52,925 nucleotides of DNA from Enhygromyxa salina (GTDB lineage Bacteria; Myxococcota_A; Polyangia; Nannocystales; Nannocystaceae): NCBI RefSeq assembly GCF_002994635.1, contig NZ_PVNL01000063.1:1-52925 (forward strand), read 5' to 3'. Each line of letters starts with the position of its first letter. The first letter of the stretch is position 1. The translations under genes and the position numbers were made by a program. The notes below the pieces were generated by a model. That model had not been told where the DNA came from. It ran no database searches and saw only the letters and a list, made by a program, of their open reading frames with translations. Of this stretch, positions 28,860 to 37,238 are shown one piece after another.

Positions 28860-29711
28860 ATGCAGGCCACGCTCGGCGGCAAGACAGTCCTCATCACCGG
28901 GAGCTCGCGGGGGATCGGCGCCGAGCTGGCCCGTCAGGCCGCAGCGGCGGGCGCGAGTGTGCTTCTGGTTGCGCGTGATGACACCGCGCTTGCGCAGGTC
29001 AGCCGGCAGATCCGTGACGCGGGCGGCCACGCTCACCCCTACGTCTGCGACCTCTCCGACTTTGCGGCCCTCGACGCCCTCGTCGCGCAGATCCTCGCCG
29101 AGCACGGCGGCGTCGACGTGCTCATTCACAACGCCGCGCGCTCGATCCGGCGGCCGATCGCCCGGTCTCTCGATCGCTTTCACGACTTCGAGCGGACCAT
29201 GCAGCTCAACTACTTTGCCCCGGTGCGCCTGAGCCTGGGGCTGCTGCCGAGCCTGCGCGAGCGAGCGGGCTGTATTGGTCTGGTGCTGTCGATGGGCGTG
29301 CTGATCCCCGGACCCTATTTTGCGGCGTACCTGGCCAGCAAGGCCGCCCTCGACGTATTCGGCGACTCGCTCGCCGCCGAGTTCCACCACGAGGGCGTGC
29401 ACGTGTGCTCGGTGTATCTGCCCTTGGTCCGGACCGAGATGATGGCGCCAACGAAAGACTACGCGAACCGCAATGACGTGTTGAGCGTCGAGCAGGCGGC
29501 CACGCTCACGCTGCGCGGCGTGGTCGAGCGGCGGCGACGGGTGATCACCAGGCGGGGCGCCCACCTCGGCGCCTGGAATCGGATTGGCCCGATGCTGACC
29601 ACGCGGATGCTCAGCTTTCTCTACGCCACCTTCCCGCCCAGCGACACGCCCAGCCAGCACCCAAAGATCCACGCGTTGTTCACCAAATACGTTGGGGGGA
29701 GCCCGCTATGA
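28860..29711 (+). CDS. Short-chain dehydrogenase/reductase
   Basis: A classical SDR of 283 residues. The NAD(P) loop is TGSSRGIG (13-20), with Arg17 and an Arg at 39 (LLVARD) that suggest NADPH. The catalytic set is Ser144, Tyr157 and Lys161; the usual NNAG reads HNAAR (90-94). A 60-residue C-terminal extension with a hydrophobic segment resembles membrane-associated SDRs such as those reducing fatty aldehydes. It overlaps the next oxidoreductase gene as ATGA, so the two may act on the same substrate. Confidence 0.9.
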   Translation: MQATLGGKTVLITGSSRGIGAELARQAAAAGASVLLVARDDTALAQVSRQIRDAGGHAHPYVCDLSDFAALDALVAQILAEHGGVDVLIHNAARSIRRPIARSLDRFHDFERTMQLNYFAPVRLSLGLLPSLRERAGCIGLVLSMGVLIPGPYFAAYLASKAALDVFGDSLAAEFHHEGVHVCSVYLPLVRTEMMAPTKDYANRNDVLSVEQAATLTLRGVVERRRRVITRRGAHLGAWNRIGPMLTTRMLSFLYATFPPSDTPSQHPKIHALFTKYVGGSPL

Positions 29712-30697
29712 ATCAGATGCTTGCTGCATACATCGAGCGATTCGGCGGCGACGAGGTCGTGCGGGTCGAGCCTCGACCGATCCCCGAGGTCGGCCCCTCG
29801 CAAGTGTTGATCGCCGTCCACGCTGCCGCCGTCAACCCGCGCGACTGGCTGCTGCGCGATGGTCGTTACGTGTTTCGCTCGTTCGTCGTTGGGTTTCCCA
29901 AGGTCCTGGGCAGCGACGTCGCGGGGGTCGTGGCCGCCGTCGGACCTCGGGTGTCGCGGTTTCGGCCCGGCGACGAGGTCGTCGCCATGCAGACCACGCT
30001 GGGGCAGATGGGTGGCTTCGCCGAGTACATGGCCGTGCACGAGCGCGCCGTCGCCCACGAGCCGCGCAGCGCAGATCATGCCCACTGCGCTGGTCTGGGC
30101 GTCGCGGGGCTGACTGCCCTGCAGGCGCTGCGGGACGACGTTGGGCTGCGGGGTCATGAGCGCGTGGCGATCCTCGGTGCGTCGGGCGGGGTTGGGCATT
30201 ATGCGGTGCAGGTCGGCAAGTATCTGGGCGCGCAGGTGATCGGGGTGTGTAGCGGCGCGAATCATGCGTGGGTGCGCGAGCTCGGGGCCGACGAGGTGAT
30301 CGATTATCGGACCCAGGATGTCGTGGGGGCGCTGGCGGCGTCGGGTGGTGTCGACGTGGTGTTCGACGCGATCGGCAAGAGCTCGCTCGAGCGTGTGCGC
30401 GGGTGTCTGCGCGCGGGTGGGCGGTATGTGTCGACCGTGCCGACGGGGGAGAATGCTCGGGATCAGCTGCGATCGACGCCTACGCAGCTGCTTGGAATGC
30501 CGGGTGGGCTGGTGTCGCGGATGGTGTTGTGTCGCTCGCGGGGGGCGGATCTGGCGGTGCTCGCGAGTATGGTTGACGCGGGCGGGCTGCGGACGGTGAT
30601 CGACTCGGTGTATCCACTCGCGCAGACACGGGACGCGCTTGCGCGCAGCCGTACCCAGCGGGCGCGGGGGAAGATCATTCTTGCTGTTCGATCATGA
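29708..30697 (+). CDS. Zinc-independent medium-chain dehydrogenase (quinone-oxidoreductase-like)
   Basis: The 329-residue protein has the GroES-like N-terminal domain (AAVNPRDWLLRDGRY, GSDVAGVVAAVG, RFRPGDEV) and a Rossmann domain with GASGGVGHYAVQVGKYLGA. The structural-zinc cysteines and catalytic-zinc ligands of alcohol dehydrogenases are missing, which places it with quinone oxidoreductase/zeta-crystallin-type enzymes using NADPH. Overlap with the SDR gene suggests a shared two-step reduction. Codon use in the 3' third is slightly different (more TAT, GTG) but the frame is intact. Confidence 0.9.
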   Translation: MNQMLAAYIERFGGDEVVRVEPRPIPEVGPSQVLIAVHAAAVNPRDWLLRDGRYVFRSFVVGFPKVLGSDVAGVVAAVGPRVSRFRPGDEVVAMQTTLGQMGGFAEYMAVHERAVAHEPRSADHAHCAGLGVAGLTALQALRDDVGLRGHERVAILGASGGVGHYAVQVGKYLGAQVIGVCSGANHAWVRELGADEVIDYRTQDVVGALAASGGVDVVFDAIGKSSLERVRGCLRAGGRYVSTVPTGENARDQLRSTPTQLLGMPGGLVSRMVLCRSRGADLAVLASMVDAGGLRTVIDSVYPLAQTRDALARSRTQRARGKIILAVRS

Positions 30698-30795
30698 CCC
30701 GCGCATGCAGTCGCGCCGACGACACGGGACTATCGGATGGAGCATATTCGCGGTTCGAGCAGATCTGGGCAACCGAGGAAGTTGCGAATTCGTTG

Positions 30796-31046
30796 CAACG
30801 GCCGGGCAGGCTTCAGCGGATGCCTCGCCCCAGGCTTCCGCGCAGGCGCCCACGTCCGCGAACGACAGTGAGTCCCACGAGCAGGAGCGCGCCGACGCGT
30901 TCGTCGACGTCGCGCGAGCTTACCTAAAAGCACCGCCCACGCACGTTCGCCTCGGGCTGCGAGCTGGTCGTCATTACCTCGCCACAGCAGCTCGAGGGCG
31001 GCCCAGGTCGTGTCGGCGGCTTCATGCGGGACGGCACGCCAGTGCA
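30796..31046 (+). pseudogene. Fragment of a DUF222/13E12-type HNH gene (copy 1)
   Basis: About 250 bp here match, at roughly nine bases in ten by eye, the segment 31914-32186 inside the complete-looking HNH gene downstream. The frame is broken by small indels and the match stops abruptly at 31046, just after the codons for GGFMRDGT. The N-terminal DUF222 part and the HNH domain itself are both missing. This is a decayed partial copy and forms a direct repeat with the downstream gene around a two-gene cassette. The 98 bp between the MDR gene and this copy hold nothing I can identify. Confidence 0.75.
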
Positions 31047-31092
31047 TCTTTTGCGTATTGCACCTAGCCCGCTCTCAACCTACGGTTTTGGA

Positions 31093-31587
31093 GTGTCAAC
31101 CGCGATCGCCACAATTACTGCCGCCGCAGTGTTCGCACTTGCACCGGCGGGCACGTCTCCCAACACAATCACACGGACAAAGATGGAGATAAGCGAGGTC
31201 GACATTACCCTCTACGGTTACACTGAAGATGGCCTGTTTGGCGTTCTCACCTACTGGGTAGAGCCAGACGGCAGTCAGGTCTTTGTGTCTGATTTCAGTG
31301 ATGGCTATGCGTGGGTCACCTACTCGGCAGACGGAACGATCACTACTGAAACGACGCTCGCCCCTGGCACGCTCGAGGCTCGCACGGCTGCGATGGCCAG
31401 TGGCTTTACCTACTCGACGCATCCCCTGGAAGCAGGATGGCTAGGCTGCGCGCTTGGGATCACGCTAACCGCGGCCGCATTGGCTGCGGCCAATCCGTGG
31501 GGGTTGGGCGCTGGGATCGCCGCTGCGTGTGCCTGTGTGCCGCTGCTCTCCAAGGAATTTGAGGATATTGAATGTCCCGGATTCTAA
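31093..31587 (+). CDS. Putative secreted protein with hydrophobic Cys-containing C-terminal domain
   Basis: From the GTG at 31093 the product has 164 residues: a hydrophobic N-terminus that looks like a signal peptide (about 1-22), a polar middle of beta-type sequence (VDITLYGYTEDGLFGVLTYW), and a hydrophobic C-terminal ~50 residues with Gly/Ala runs and cysteines (WLGCALG, AAACACVP, IECPGF). This plan, with an adjoining small membrane protein, resembles bacteriocin precursor/immunity pairs, but no family can be named. The reading frame is open back to 31024, where its first codons come from the HNH fragment; an ATG at 31183 is a third option. GC is lower than around it. Confidence 0.55.
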   Translation: MSTAIATITAAAVFALAPAGTSPNTITRTKMEISEVDITLYGYTEDGLFGVLTYWVEPDGSQVFVSDFSDGYAWVTYSADGTITTETTLAPGTLEARTAAMASGFTYSTHPLEAGWLGCALGITLTAAALAAANPWGLGAGIAAACACVPLLSKEFEDIECPGF

Positions 31588-31823
31588 TCGGCATGGTGCT
31601 GGCGGTCCTGGCAGTCGCCGGGGCTGCTATCGCGTGGCACTATGCGGTCACCTCGGGTTGGGTGATGGGCCTGCTTGCCGGTGTCGTGTTGCCCGCTGGC
31701 GCCACGATCGGGTGGTGGCGAGCGCGAGGCGCGGGCGATGATGCGAGGGTCGCCGCTGATTCGATGCTCTTCCCTGTAGCGCTTGCCGAGTTGCTGTTCG
31801 CTATCGCCGTTGGTGCGCTCTAG
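31572..31823 (+). CDS. Small three-span membrane protein, possible immunity protein
   Basis: The 83-residue protein has hydrophobic segments at about 3-25, 27-45 and 62-83. Its ATG lies 16 bp inside the preceding gene, with an AAGGAA ribosome binding site 13 bp upstream (31552-31557), so the two are co-translated. Small multi-span proteins in this position commonly protect against, or help export, the preceding product. There is no family-level match visible. Confidence 0.6.
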   Translation: MSRILIGMVLAVLAVAGAAIAWHYAVTSGWVMGLLAGVVLPAGATIGWWRARGAGDDARVAADSMLFPVALAELLFAIAVGAL

Positions 31824-31899
31824 CTGGCGCTGCGGGCCATCGGGCGCTCGTCACAGGGCCGTGTCTAGGCCGCATGCGGCCGCTCTGGTTTGGCAGGCC

Positions 31900-32724
31900 A
31901 TGCTGTCAGCGAAGGACGGGCAGGCTTCCGCGGAAGCCTCGCCGCAGGCTTCCGCGGAAGCCCCTGCGGATCCGCCCACCCCTCAGCTCACGTCCGCGAA
32001 CGACAGTGAGACCCACGAGCAGGAGCGCGCCGAGGCGAGCGTCGACGTCGCGCGAGCGTACCCAAAACACCGCCCACGCACGCTCGGCTCGGGCTACGAG
32101 CTGGTCGTCATCACCTCGCCGCAGCAGCTCGAGGGCGGCCCAGGTAGTGTCGGCGGCTTCATGCGGGACGGCACGCGAGTGCCCAGCCACGTCGCGCAGA
32201 TGCTCGCGTGCGACAGCGCCCGGGTCGATGTCGTGGTCGGCGAGCACGGCGAACTCCTCGACGTCGGCCGCAGCACCCGTACAATTCCCTCAGCGATCGA
32301 CCGGGCGCTGTGGCTGCGCGATGGCGGCTGCCGGGTCCCCGGCTGCGGTCGCAAGCAGCACCTTCATGGTCACCATATAAAAGGCTGGGCCGAAGGTGGC
32401 CCGACCTCCCTGTCCAACCTGGTGTTGGTGTGCCCCGGTCATCACCGCATGATTCATGAGGACGGCCTGGCTTGCGAAATTCGAGATGGTAAAATTGTAT
32501 TCGTGGATCAGCGTGGACGCGACATTCCCGGCAGCCCGGCGTCCGCGGCGACGGGGTATAATCTCGAAGAACTCGAGCTGTTCCTGCGTGAGGCTGATCT
32601 GCATATTGACCCAGCCATGACGGCGCCCAAGTGGGATGGCAGGCCCATGAACCTGGCTGATACCCTGGGGTGGTTGTTCATCGCAGAGCAGACTTCCGGC
32701 CCGGGGGCTGACGGCGGCACCTGA
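31900..32724 (+). CDS. HNH endonuclease, DUF222/13E12 type, N-terminally short (copy 2)
   Basis: The 274-residue product ends with a clear HNH nuclease motif: CRVPGCGR, HGHHIKGWAEGGPTS, N in SLSNLVLVCPGHH and the final HH pair (about residues 145-190). Upstream is the conserved linker of DUF222-HNH proteins (MLACDSARVDVV, RTIPSAIDRALWLRDGG). The DUF222 helical N-terminus (normally ~150 residues or more) is absent; instead there is an Ala/Ser/Glu-rich stretch with two copies of QASAEASP. It is therefore probably a truncated copy, although the nuclease domain is intact. The 3' end has codons unlike its neighbours (ATT, AAA, TAT). Confidence 0.8.
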   Translation: MLSAKDGQASAEASPQASAEAPADPPTPQLTSANDSETHEQERAEASVDVARAYPKHRPRTLGSGYELVVITSPQQLEGGPGSVGGFMRDGTRVPSHVAQMLACDSARVDVVVGEHGELLDVGRSTRTIPSAIDRALWLRDGGCRVPGCGRKQHLHGHHIKGWAEGGPTSLSNLVLVCPGHHRMIHEDGLACEIRDGKIVFVDQRGRDIPGSPASAATGYNLEELELFLREADLHIDPAMTAPKWDGRPMNLADTLGWLFIAEQTSGPGADGGT

Positions 32725-32831
32725 TCGGGCAGCCGCGCCCGTCGAGACAACGCGGATCGTTGGCACCTGCGGAGGGAGAACTGCGCACGACCGAGTTGCT
32801 GACCAGCTGACGGAGCTGGACCCGGGCCGCG

Positions 32832-33458
32832 TCAGTCCTTGTCGATCTGGGCGTGGAAGCTGCCCGAGATTGACCGCGGCCCGTTCACGCCACCGATCCC
32901 GGACCACTCGAGGGTGCCGTCGATGAAGTCCCCGTCGGCCTTGGTGATCTCGATCTTCGCGTCCTGCAGCAGAACGACCGTGGACTTGCGAATCATGTCG
33001 GTGGCCAGCGCCGTGCTCTTGTCGTCGTCTTGTTCGGCCGCGGCCTTCTCGGCCGCCTCGATGTCGAAACCGACGCCGGTGAAGTTGGAATTGACCTTGT
33101 CAGTCGTGTAGCTCCCGGGGCCCTTGTAGTCTCGGATCAGCAGGGTCAGCGCCTCACGCCGGGACTCTCCGTCGACCTTCTCGGTCCGGCTGGCGCGAAC
33201 GCGCAGGTGACCGGTGTCCTGGAGCTGGGCGCTGGCCCGTTCCGTGCTCCAGTCGCGCTCGCCGAGTTTGAGCTTGGCGTGGCCCTTGTCCTCGTCCTGC
33301 TTGGCCGACTCCTCGCTCTCGTCACCCTCGTCGTCCTTGTCGTTCTTGTCGTCCTTGGCCTGGTCCGTGGGCGTGGCCTTGTCGCCCTTGTCACAGCCGC
33401 AGACGAGGGCCAGCGCGAGGAGGACGGGGAGCAGTCGGTACAAACGCGGGATCGCCAT
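32832..33458 (-). CDS. Lipoprotein of unknown function
   Basis: The 208-residue protein has a lipoprotein signal (LALALVCGC, Cys about residue 22), a highly charged Lys/Asp/Glu/Ser linker (about 25-60), and a C-terminal domain of short strands (STVVLLQDAKIEITKADGDFIDGTLEWSG is read across residues ~165-193) with a jelly-roll flavour. Similar lipoproteins are common in myxobacteria and usually uncharacterised. It runs against the kinase remnant. The ATG at 33458 gives the best signal peptide. Confidence 0.75.
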   Translation of the reverse strand: MAIPRLYRLLPVLLALALVCGCDKGDKATPTDQAKDDKNDKDDEGDESEESAKQDEDKGHAKLKLGERDWSTERASAQLQDTGHLRVRASRTEKVDGESRREALTLLIRDYKGPGSYTTDKVNSNFTGVGFDIEAAEKAAAEQDDDKSTALATDMIRKSTVVLLQDAKIEITKADGDFIDGTLEWSGIGGVNGPRSISGSFHAQIDKD

Positions 33459-33497
33459 GGGTGCCCGTACCGGACCCTCGGCTTCGTTGTCAACCTG

Positions 33498-34196
33498 TGG
33501 GGTCGCACCGGAGCTGGGGCGATCACGGCCCGGCCACGCGACACGGATGTCCCTCGCTGGGTGCACGCGGTGCTCTTGCGGGGTCTAGCGCTCGAGCCGG
33601 GCGACCGTTGGCCATCGATGCAAGCGCTGCTCTTGGCGCTCGCCCGCGATCCTCGAGCCCGCCGTCGCCGGGTCGCGGTCGGAACCCTGCTCGTTACGTT
33701 CGCGGGGGCGCTGAGCTTCGCCGCCCTCCGGCCCAGGGTCGCGCCCAGCGAGCCCGAGGTGTGTGCAAACACGGGAGATCAGATGACGCAGACCTGGGAC
33801 GAGGCGCGGGCCGCCCGCGTCGAACAAACGGTGCGCTCGAGGCATGGGGAGCAGGCCAACGAGATCTTGGCGATGGTGGTGCCGCAGATCCATCGCTACG
33901 CCAATGAGTGGGCGGACATGCGCGACGAGGCGTGCCGGACCCACGCCGAAGGGCAACAATCCGAGAACGTGTTCGATCTGCGGACCGCGTGCCTAGACAA
34001 GCGGCTCGCAAGCCTCGACACGCTCGTGCAGATCCTCGTAAATGCCGACGCGCAGCAGCTCCAGGAGGTTGGTCGGGCTGCGGCGGGGTTGCCCGCGATC
34101 GATAGCTGCGCAGACACGGCGGCGCTGCTCGCCGCGATCGCACCGCCGCGTCCAGCATCCAGCAGGTCGGCCCCAAAAAAGATGAGCAGGTCGTGA
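33498..34196 (+). pseudogene. Remnant of a Ser/Thr protein kinase gene
   Basis: The fragment begins with the end of a kinase domain (VPRWVHAVLLRGLALEPGDR then WPSMQALLLALARDP), continues through an Arg-rich turn and one membrane span (about RRVAVGTLLVTFAGALSFAAL), and then the extracellular start of the usual helical region (CRTHAEGQQ..DLRTACLDKRLASLDTLV). In complete myxobacterial kinases of this class a ~270-residue catalytic domain comes first and TPR repeats follow. Here both are missing, the first lost before 33498 and the second after PPRPASS. The frame itself is still open, so truncation is recent or the piece is expressed as debris. Confidence 0.75.
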
Positions 34197-34265
34197 TCCC
34201 AGCGAGGGCACTTGGAACCACTGTCGGGCGGCCCGAATGCCGTTCTTTGATCCCAAGGCAAACCA

Positions 34266-35126
34266 ATGAAACGAATGAACAAATCCCTGCTGGTGCTCTT
34301 GTGCATGACGACTGGCTCGATGGCCGGATGCGACGACTCGAACGACGTGGACTCGCCTGCCGGCGAGGCCTCGCTCGAGCTCGTCCCGCCTGACGAGGTG
34401 GGGGCGCTCCCGGTGGTCGAGCTCGCTCCCGAAGATGTGCCGTTGGTGGCACGTATCGACGGAGAGCAGGAGGGCATGATCGAATTCCTCGATGTCTCCG
34501 AGTTCAGCGGCGACGATGAGATCCTCGTCGTCGCCGTCGGGCCCGAGGGCGGCGGCGTCACCCACTTCATCGACGAGGGCTCTTCACCGCTCGAGGTCTA
34601 CCTCGCCATGGCTCCCAGCGAGGCCCCGCCCGCGCGCCTCGTGGAGAACCATTCGAGCCTCGCCGCCCAGGGGATCGTCCCGACCACGCCGCGCGAACTT
34701 CAGATGTGGCGCGAGACCAACACCGGCAGCGACTGCGTCAACGGAGGAGGACCCGGCGACGTATTCCAGTGGTGGACCGACTGGCACAACGGCTACGGCA
34801 CCAACACGGGCTTTCAGCAGTTCGCGGTCGCGTCGACGTTTGCCGGGGGGACCAAGATCACCGTGAGCAACACGACCAAACGCGCGCTGGAGGCCTGCGC
34901 GTGGGATCACCGTTCTGAGCTCGACAACGTCTACTTGCAAACCCTCAGTGGCGGGGTCTGGTGGACGCTCAGCTCGTACACCCGCCCGGTTAGCGGCGAC
35001 CCCTGGGGCGTAGCGATCCGCTCGATCTCCCCCTCGGGGACTCTCTCGGCGCGCCTCGTCGTCACCAACTACTGGAATGATACCGGGACCATCAGCTGGT
35101 TCGCCTGGGGCGGCGCCTATTCCTGA
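34266..35126 (+). CDS. Secreted lipoprotein of unknown function
   Basis: The 286-residue protein starts with a lipoprotein signal (Cys22 in SMAGC) followed by an acidic linker. The C-terminal ~150 residues are rich in Trp, Gly, Asn and Thr (FQWWTDWHNGYGTN, SGGVWWTLSSYTRPV, YWNDTGTISWFAWGG), the look of a beta-sandwich exposed on the surface. No catalytic motif is apparent. An AAGG ribosome binding site lies 7 bp before the ATG at 34266. The neighbours give no hint of function. Confidence 0.75.
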   Translation: MKRMNKSLLVLLCMTTGSMAGCDDSNDVDSPAGEASLELVPPDEVGALPVVELAPEDVPLVARIDGEQEGMIEFLDVSEFSGDDEILVVAVGPEGGGVTHFIDEGSSPLEVYLAMAPSEAPPARLVENHSSLAAQGIVPTTPRELQMWRETNTGSDCVNGGGPGDVFQWWTDWHNGYGTNTGFQQFAVASTFAGGTKITVSNTTKRALEACAWDHRSELDNVYLQTLSGGVWWTLSSYTRPVSGDPWGVAIRSISPSGTLSARLVVTNYWNDTGTISWFAWGGAYS

Positions 35127-35334
35127 TACCCTCCAGAGCGAATGAGGAGATCCGGCGGAGTTCCGCCGGTGGAAACGATGCTGAGCTTGGCGGCCCCGAG
35201 GCGACGACGTGAACGATCGGCCTCGGGCGCCGCCGCCGATCGCGCCGTCTGCGGTCACGGTCGACGCATGCACCCGGATCCGGAGCTTTCCGGGTCCGGG
35301 TTCCGGGTCCCGGGTTCCCGGACCTGAACACGAT

Positions 35335-35736
35335 ATGCTCACTCGCGTGAGCTACCTACGTCTGTCCGGTCCGCTGGGCTGCCTCGCCAGGTTGGCGGGG
35401 CAGATCGGGCTCGCCGCGGCGCTCGTCGGCGGCGGCGCGTTGATGGTTTCCAAGTCGCCGCTGCTGATGGTCGGGCCGGTGCAGTTTTTCGCGTTGGTGT
35501 TCTGGATTGTGATCGGTGGCTTCGCGGTCAGCATCGAGGCCCGGTTGCCGCTGGAGACTCGGCAGGACCCGCCCGAGCTCTTGAACCGCAGGTATTCGAC
35601 GCAACGTGGTCGATTGGCGGCGATGCGTGTCGCGTACCAGATGTACCAAGCAACGGCGCTCGTGCTGGTGCTCGTGTCGGTCAAATTCTGGCTCGACTTC
35701 GTGGCCCACCACGCCGTGCACCACAGCTGGGGCTGA
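35335..35736 (+). CDS. Small membrane protein, three spans
   Basis: From the ATG at 35335 the product has 133 residues with spans at about 18-35, 42-62 and 100-122, separated by a basic cytoplasmic loop (ETRQDPPELLNRRYSTQRGR) and a His-rich C-terminus (AHHAVHHSW). The His cluster could bind a metal, but this is a guess. An upstream in-frame ATG (35209) would add 42 residues of low complexity that I regard as non-coding; that stretch also holds a string of CCGGGT repeats. Confidence 0.65.
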   Translation: MLTRVSYLRLSGPLGCLARLAGQIGLAAALVGGGALMVSKSPLLMVGPVQFFALVFWIVIGGFAVSIEARLPLETRQDPPELLNRRYSTQRGRLAAMRVAYQMYQATALVLVLVSVKFWLDFVAHHAVHHSWG

Positions 35737-35769
35737 TGGTCGCCGCGCGATTGGATCTGCCGTGGTCGC

Positions 35770-36684
35770 TCACAGCTCGTCGATCATCGTCAGCAACGCG
35801 AGCCGCTGGGTCACGAGGGTGACGAAGCGACGCACGCTCGGGGCGAGCTGGCGGCTCGCTGGCCAGACCAACGACATCCGACCCAGGTGGATCGACCAGC
35901 CCGGCAGGACTTCGCCGATGAGGCCGGCCGCGAGCGAAGGGCGGGCCCAGGCCGCGGCGAGCATGCCGATGCCCGCGCCGGCCTCGATCAGCCGCTGGGC
36001 GAGGCCGAACTCGTTGAGCACGAAGGCTGGCGAGCTGAGTTTGACGGTCTGCGCACCCACGGCCGAAGCCAGGGTGAGCGGGCGGCCGACGAGGATCTCG
36101 TGGAGCACGAGCGCGTGCTCGCTCAACTCGGCGGGGGTGCTCGGCGTGCCGTGGACGGCCAGGTAGCGGGGGCTGGCATAGAAGCCGCCCCGGGCCGATC
36201 CGAGCGAGCGGGACATCAGCCCGGCTTCTCCTGGGATCTCGCCCTCGTGCCCGCGCAGGGCTACGTCGACGCCCTCGCGCTGGAGGTCGATGACCCGGGA
36301 CTCGAGCCGGACCTCGACGCGGACCTCCGGGCAGCTCCGCCGGTACTCGGTGAGCAGCGTGGCGAAGCCGGCCGAGCCGGCGATGTCGGGTGGGGCCGTG
36401 ATCACGAGCGTGCCGCGGGGCACCTCGCTGCACTCGTGCAGGCGGGTGGCCACGTCGCTCAGCTCCTGCACGGCGGCGACGCTGCGGGCGTGGAGCATCC
36501 GGCCGTCGTCGGTCAGCGCGAACGACCGGGCGCTGCGGCGCAACAGCTCGACCCCGAGCTCGTCCTCGAGCCTGGCGATGCGCCGGCTGATCGTCGACTT
36601 CGGCACGCCCTCGGCTTTGGCCGCCGCGCTGATGGTTCCGAGCTCGACGACGTGGACGAAGCTGGCGAGATCGTTGAGGTTCAT
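35770..36684 (-). CDS. LysR-type transcriptional regulator
   Basis: A 304-residue LysR regulator. The winged helix-turn-helix is at residues 1-60 (TISAAAKAEGVPKSTISRRI then ARLEDELGVELLRR), and the periplasmic-binding-like effector domain follows (GTLVITAPPDIAGSAGF...). The pattern is that of the AaeR/DsdC-YhjC type regulators often paired with redox or transport genes. It is divergent from doxX with a 105-bp gap holding palindromes, so it probably controls doxX and itself. Confidence 0.93.
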   Translation of the reverse strand: MNLNDLASFVHVVELGTISAAAKAEGVPKSTISRRIARLEDELGVELLRRSARSFALTDDGRMLHARSVAAVQELSDVATRLHECSEVPRGTLVITAPPDIAGSAGFATLLTEYRRSCPEVRVEVRLESRVIDLQREGVDVALRGHEGEIPGEAGLMSRSLGSARGGFYASPRYLAVHGTPSTPAELSEHALVLHEILVGRPLTLASAVGAQTVKLSSPAFVLNEFGLAQRLIEAGAGIGMLAAAWARPSLAAGLIGEVLPGWSIHLGRMSLVWPASRQLAPSVRRFVTLVTQRLALLTMIDEL

Positions 36685-36698
36685 GCCGGTTCCTTCAG

Positions 36699-36766
36699 GT
36701 TGCGTGGGCGCAACTCAAGGTTGTCATATCGCGTCCTAGTTGCCTAGACGAACCTAGCCTAGGCTA
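36699..36766. promoter_or_regulatory. Palindromes between the LysR and doxX genes
   Basis: Two dyads lie in the divergent gap: GTTGCG-TGGG-CGCAAC at 36699-36714, next to the LysR start, and a perfect 12-bp palindrome TAGCCTAGGCTA at 36755-36766, just before doxX. Between them CCTAG occurs four times. LysR regulators bind dyads of T-N11-A type in such gaps and both sites are placed for autoregulation and for control of doxX. The doxX ribosome binding site GGAG (36779-36782) follows. Confidence 0.55.
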
Positions 36767-36789
36767 CTTCGCAGGACCGGAGAACACCC

Positions 36790-37188
36790 ATGAACATCGC
36801 CCTGTGGATCATCCAAGCCCTGCTCGCCCTCGCCTTCTTGCTGGCCGGCGGCATGAAGCTCGCCATGCCCATCGATACGCTGCTGGCCAACGGCATGACC
36901 GTCGTCGAGCACATGCCGGCCGCCCTCGTGCGCTTCATCGGCCTGTCCGAGGTCGCCGGCGCGGTCGGCCTGATCTTGCCCGCGGCCCTGCGCATCAAGC
37001 CGAAGCTGACCCCGATCGCCGCCGGAGCGCTGGCGTTCGTGATGGTCCTCGCCGCGATCACCCACCTCGCGCTGGGTGAGGCCTTTGGCGCGCCGCTGAT
37101 GCTCGGCTCGCTCGCTGCGTTCGTGGCCTGGGGCCGCTCGACCAAGCAGACCATCGCCCCGCGCGAGCTCGTGGGCGCCCGGGCCTGA
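36790..37188 (+). CDS. DoxX family membrane protein
   Basis: The 132-residue protein has four spans and the family's N-terminal pattern (WIIQALLALAFLLAGGMKLA, then LVRFIGLSEVAGAVGLILPA). DoxX-like proteins are small quinone- or thiol-related membrane proteins; many are of unknown function and are induced by LysR regulators under redox stress. The promoter and start are shared with the divergent LysR gene. It ends 50 bp before the end of the exporter gene of the next locus. Confidence 0.88.
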   Translation: MNIALWIIQALLALAFLLAGGMKLAMPIDTLLANGMTVVEHMPAALVRFIGLSEVAGAVGLILPAALRIKPKLTPIAAGALAFVMVLAAITHLALGEAFGAPLMLGSLAAFVAWGRSTKQTIAPRELVGARA

Positions 37189-37238
37189 GCAAGGACGCGA
37201 CGGCATTCGCTACGGGGTCGGGTCAGGTCGGGTGTGGC

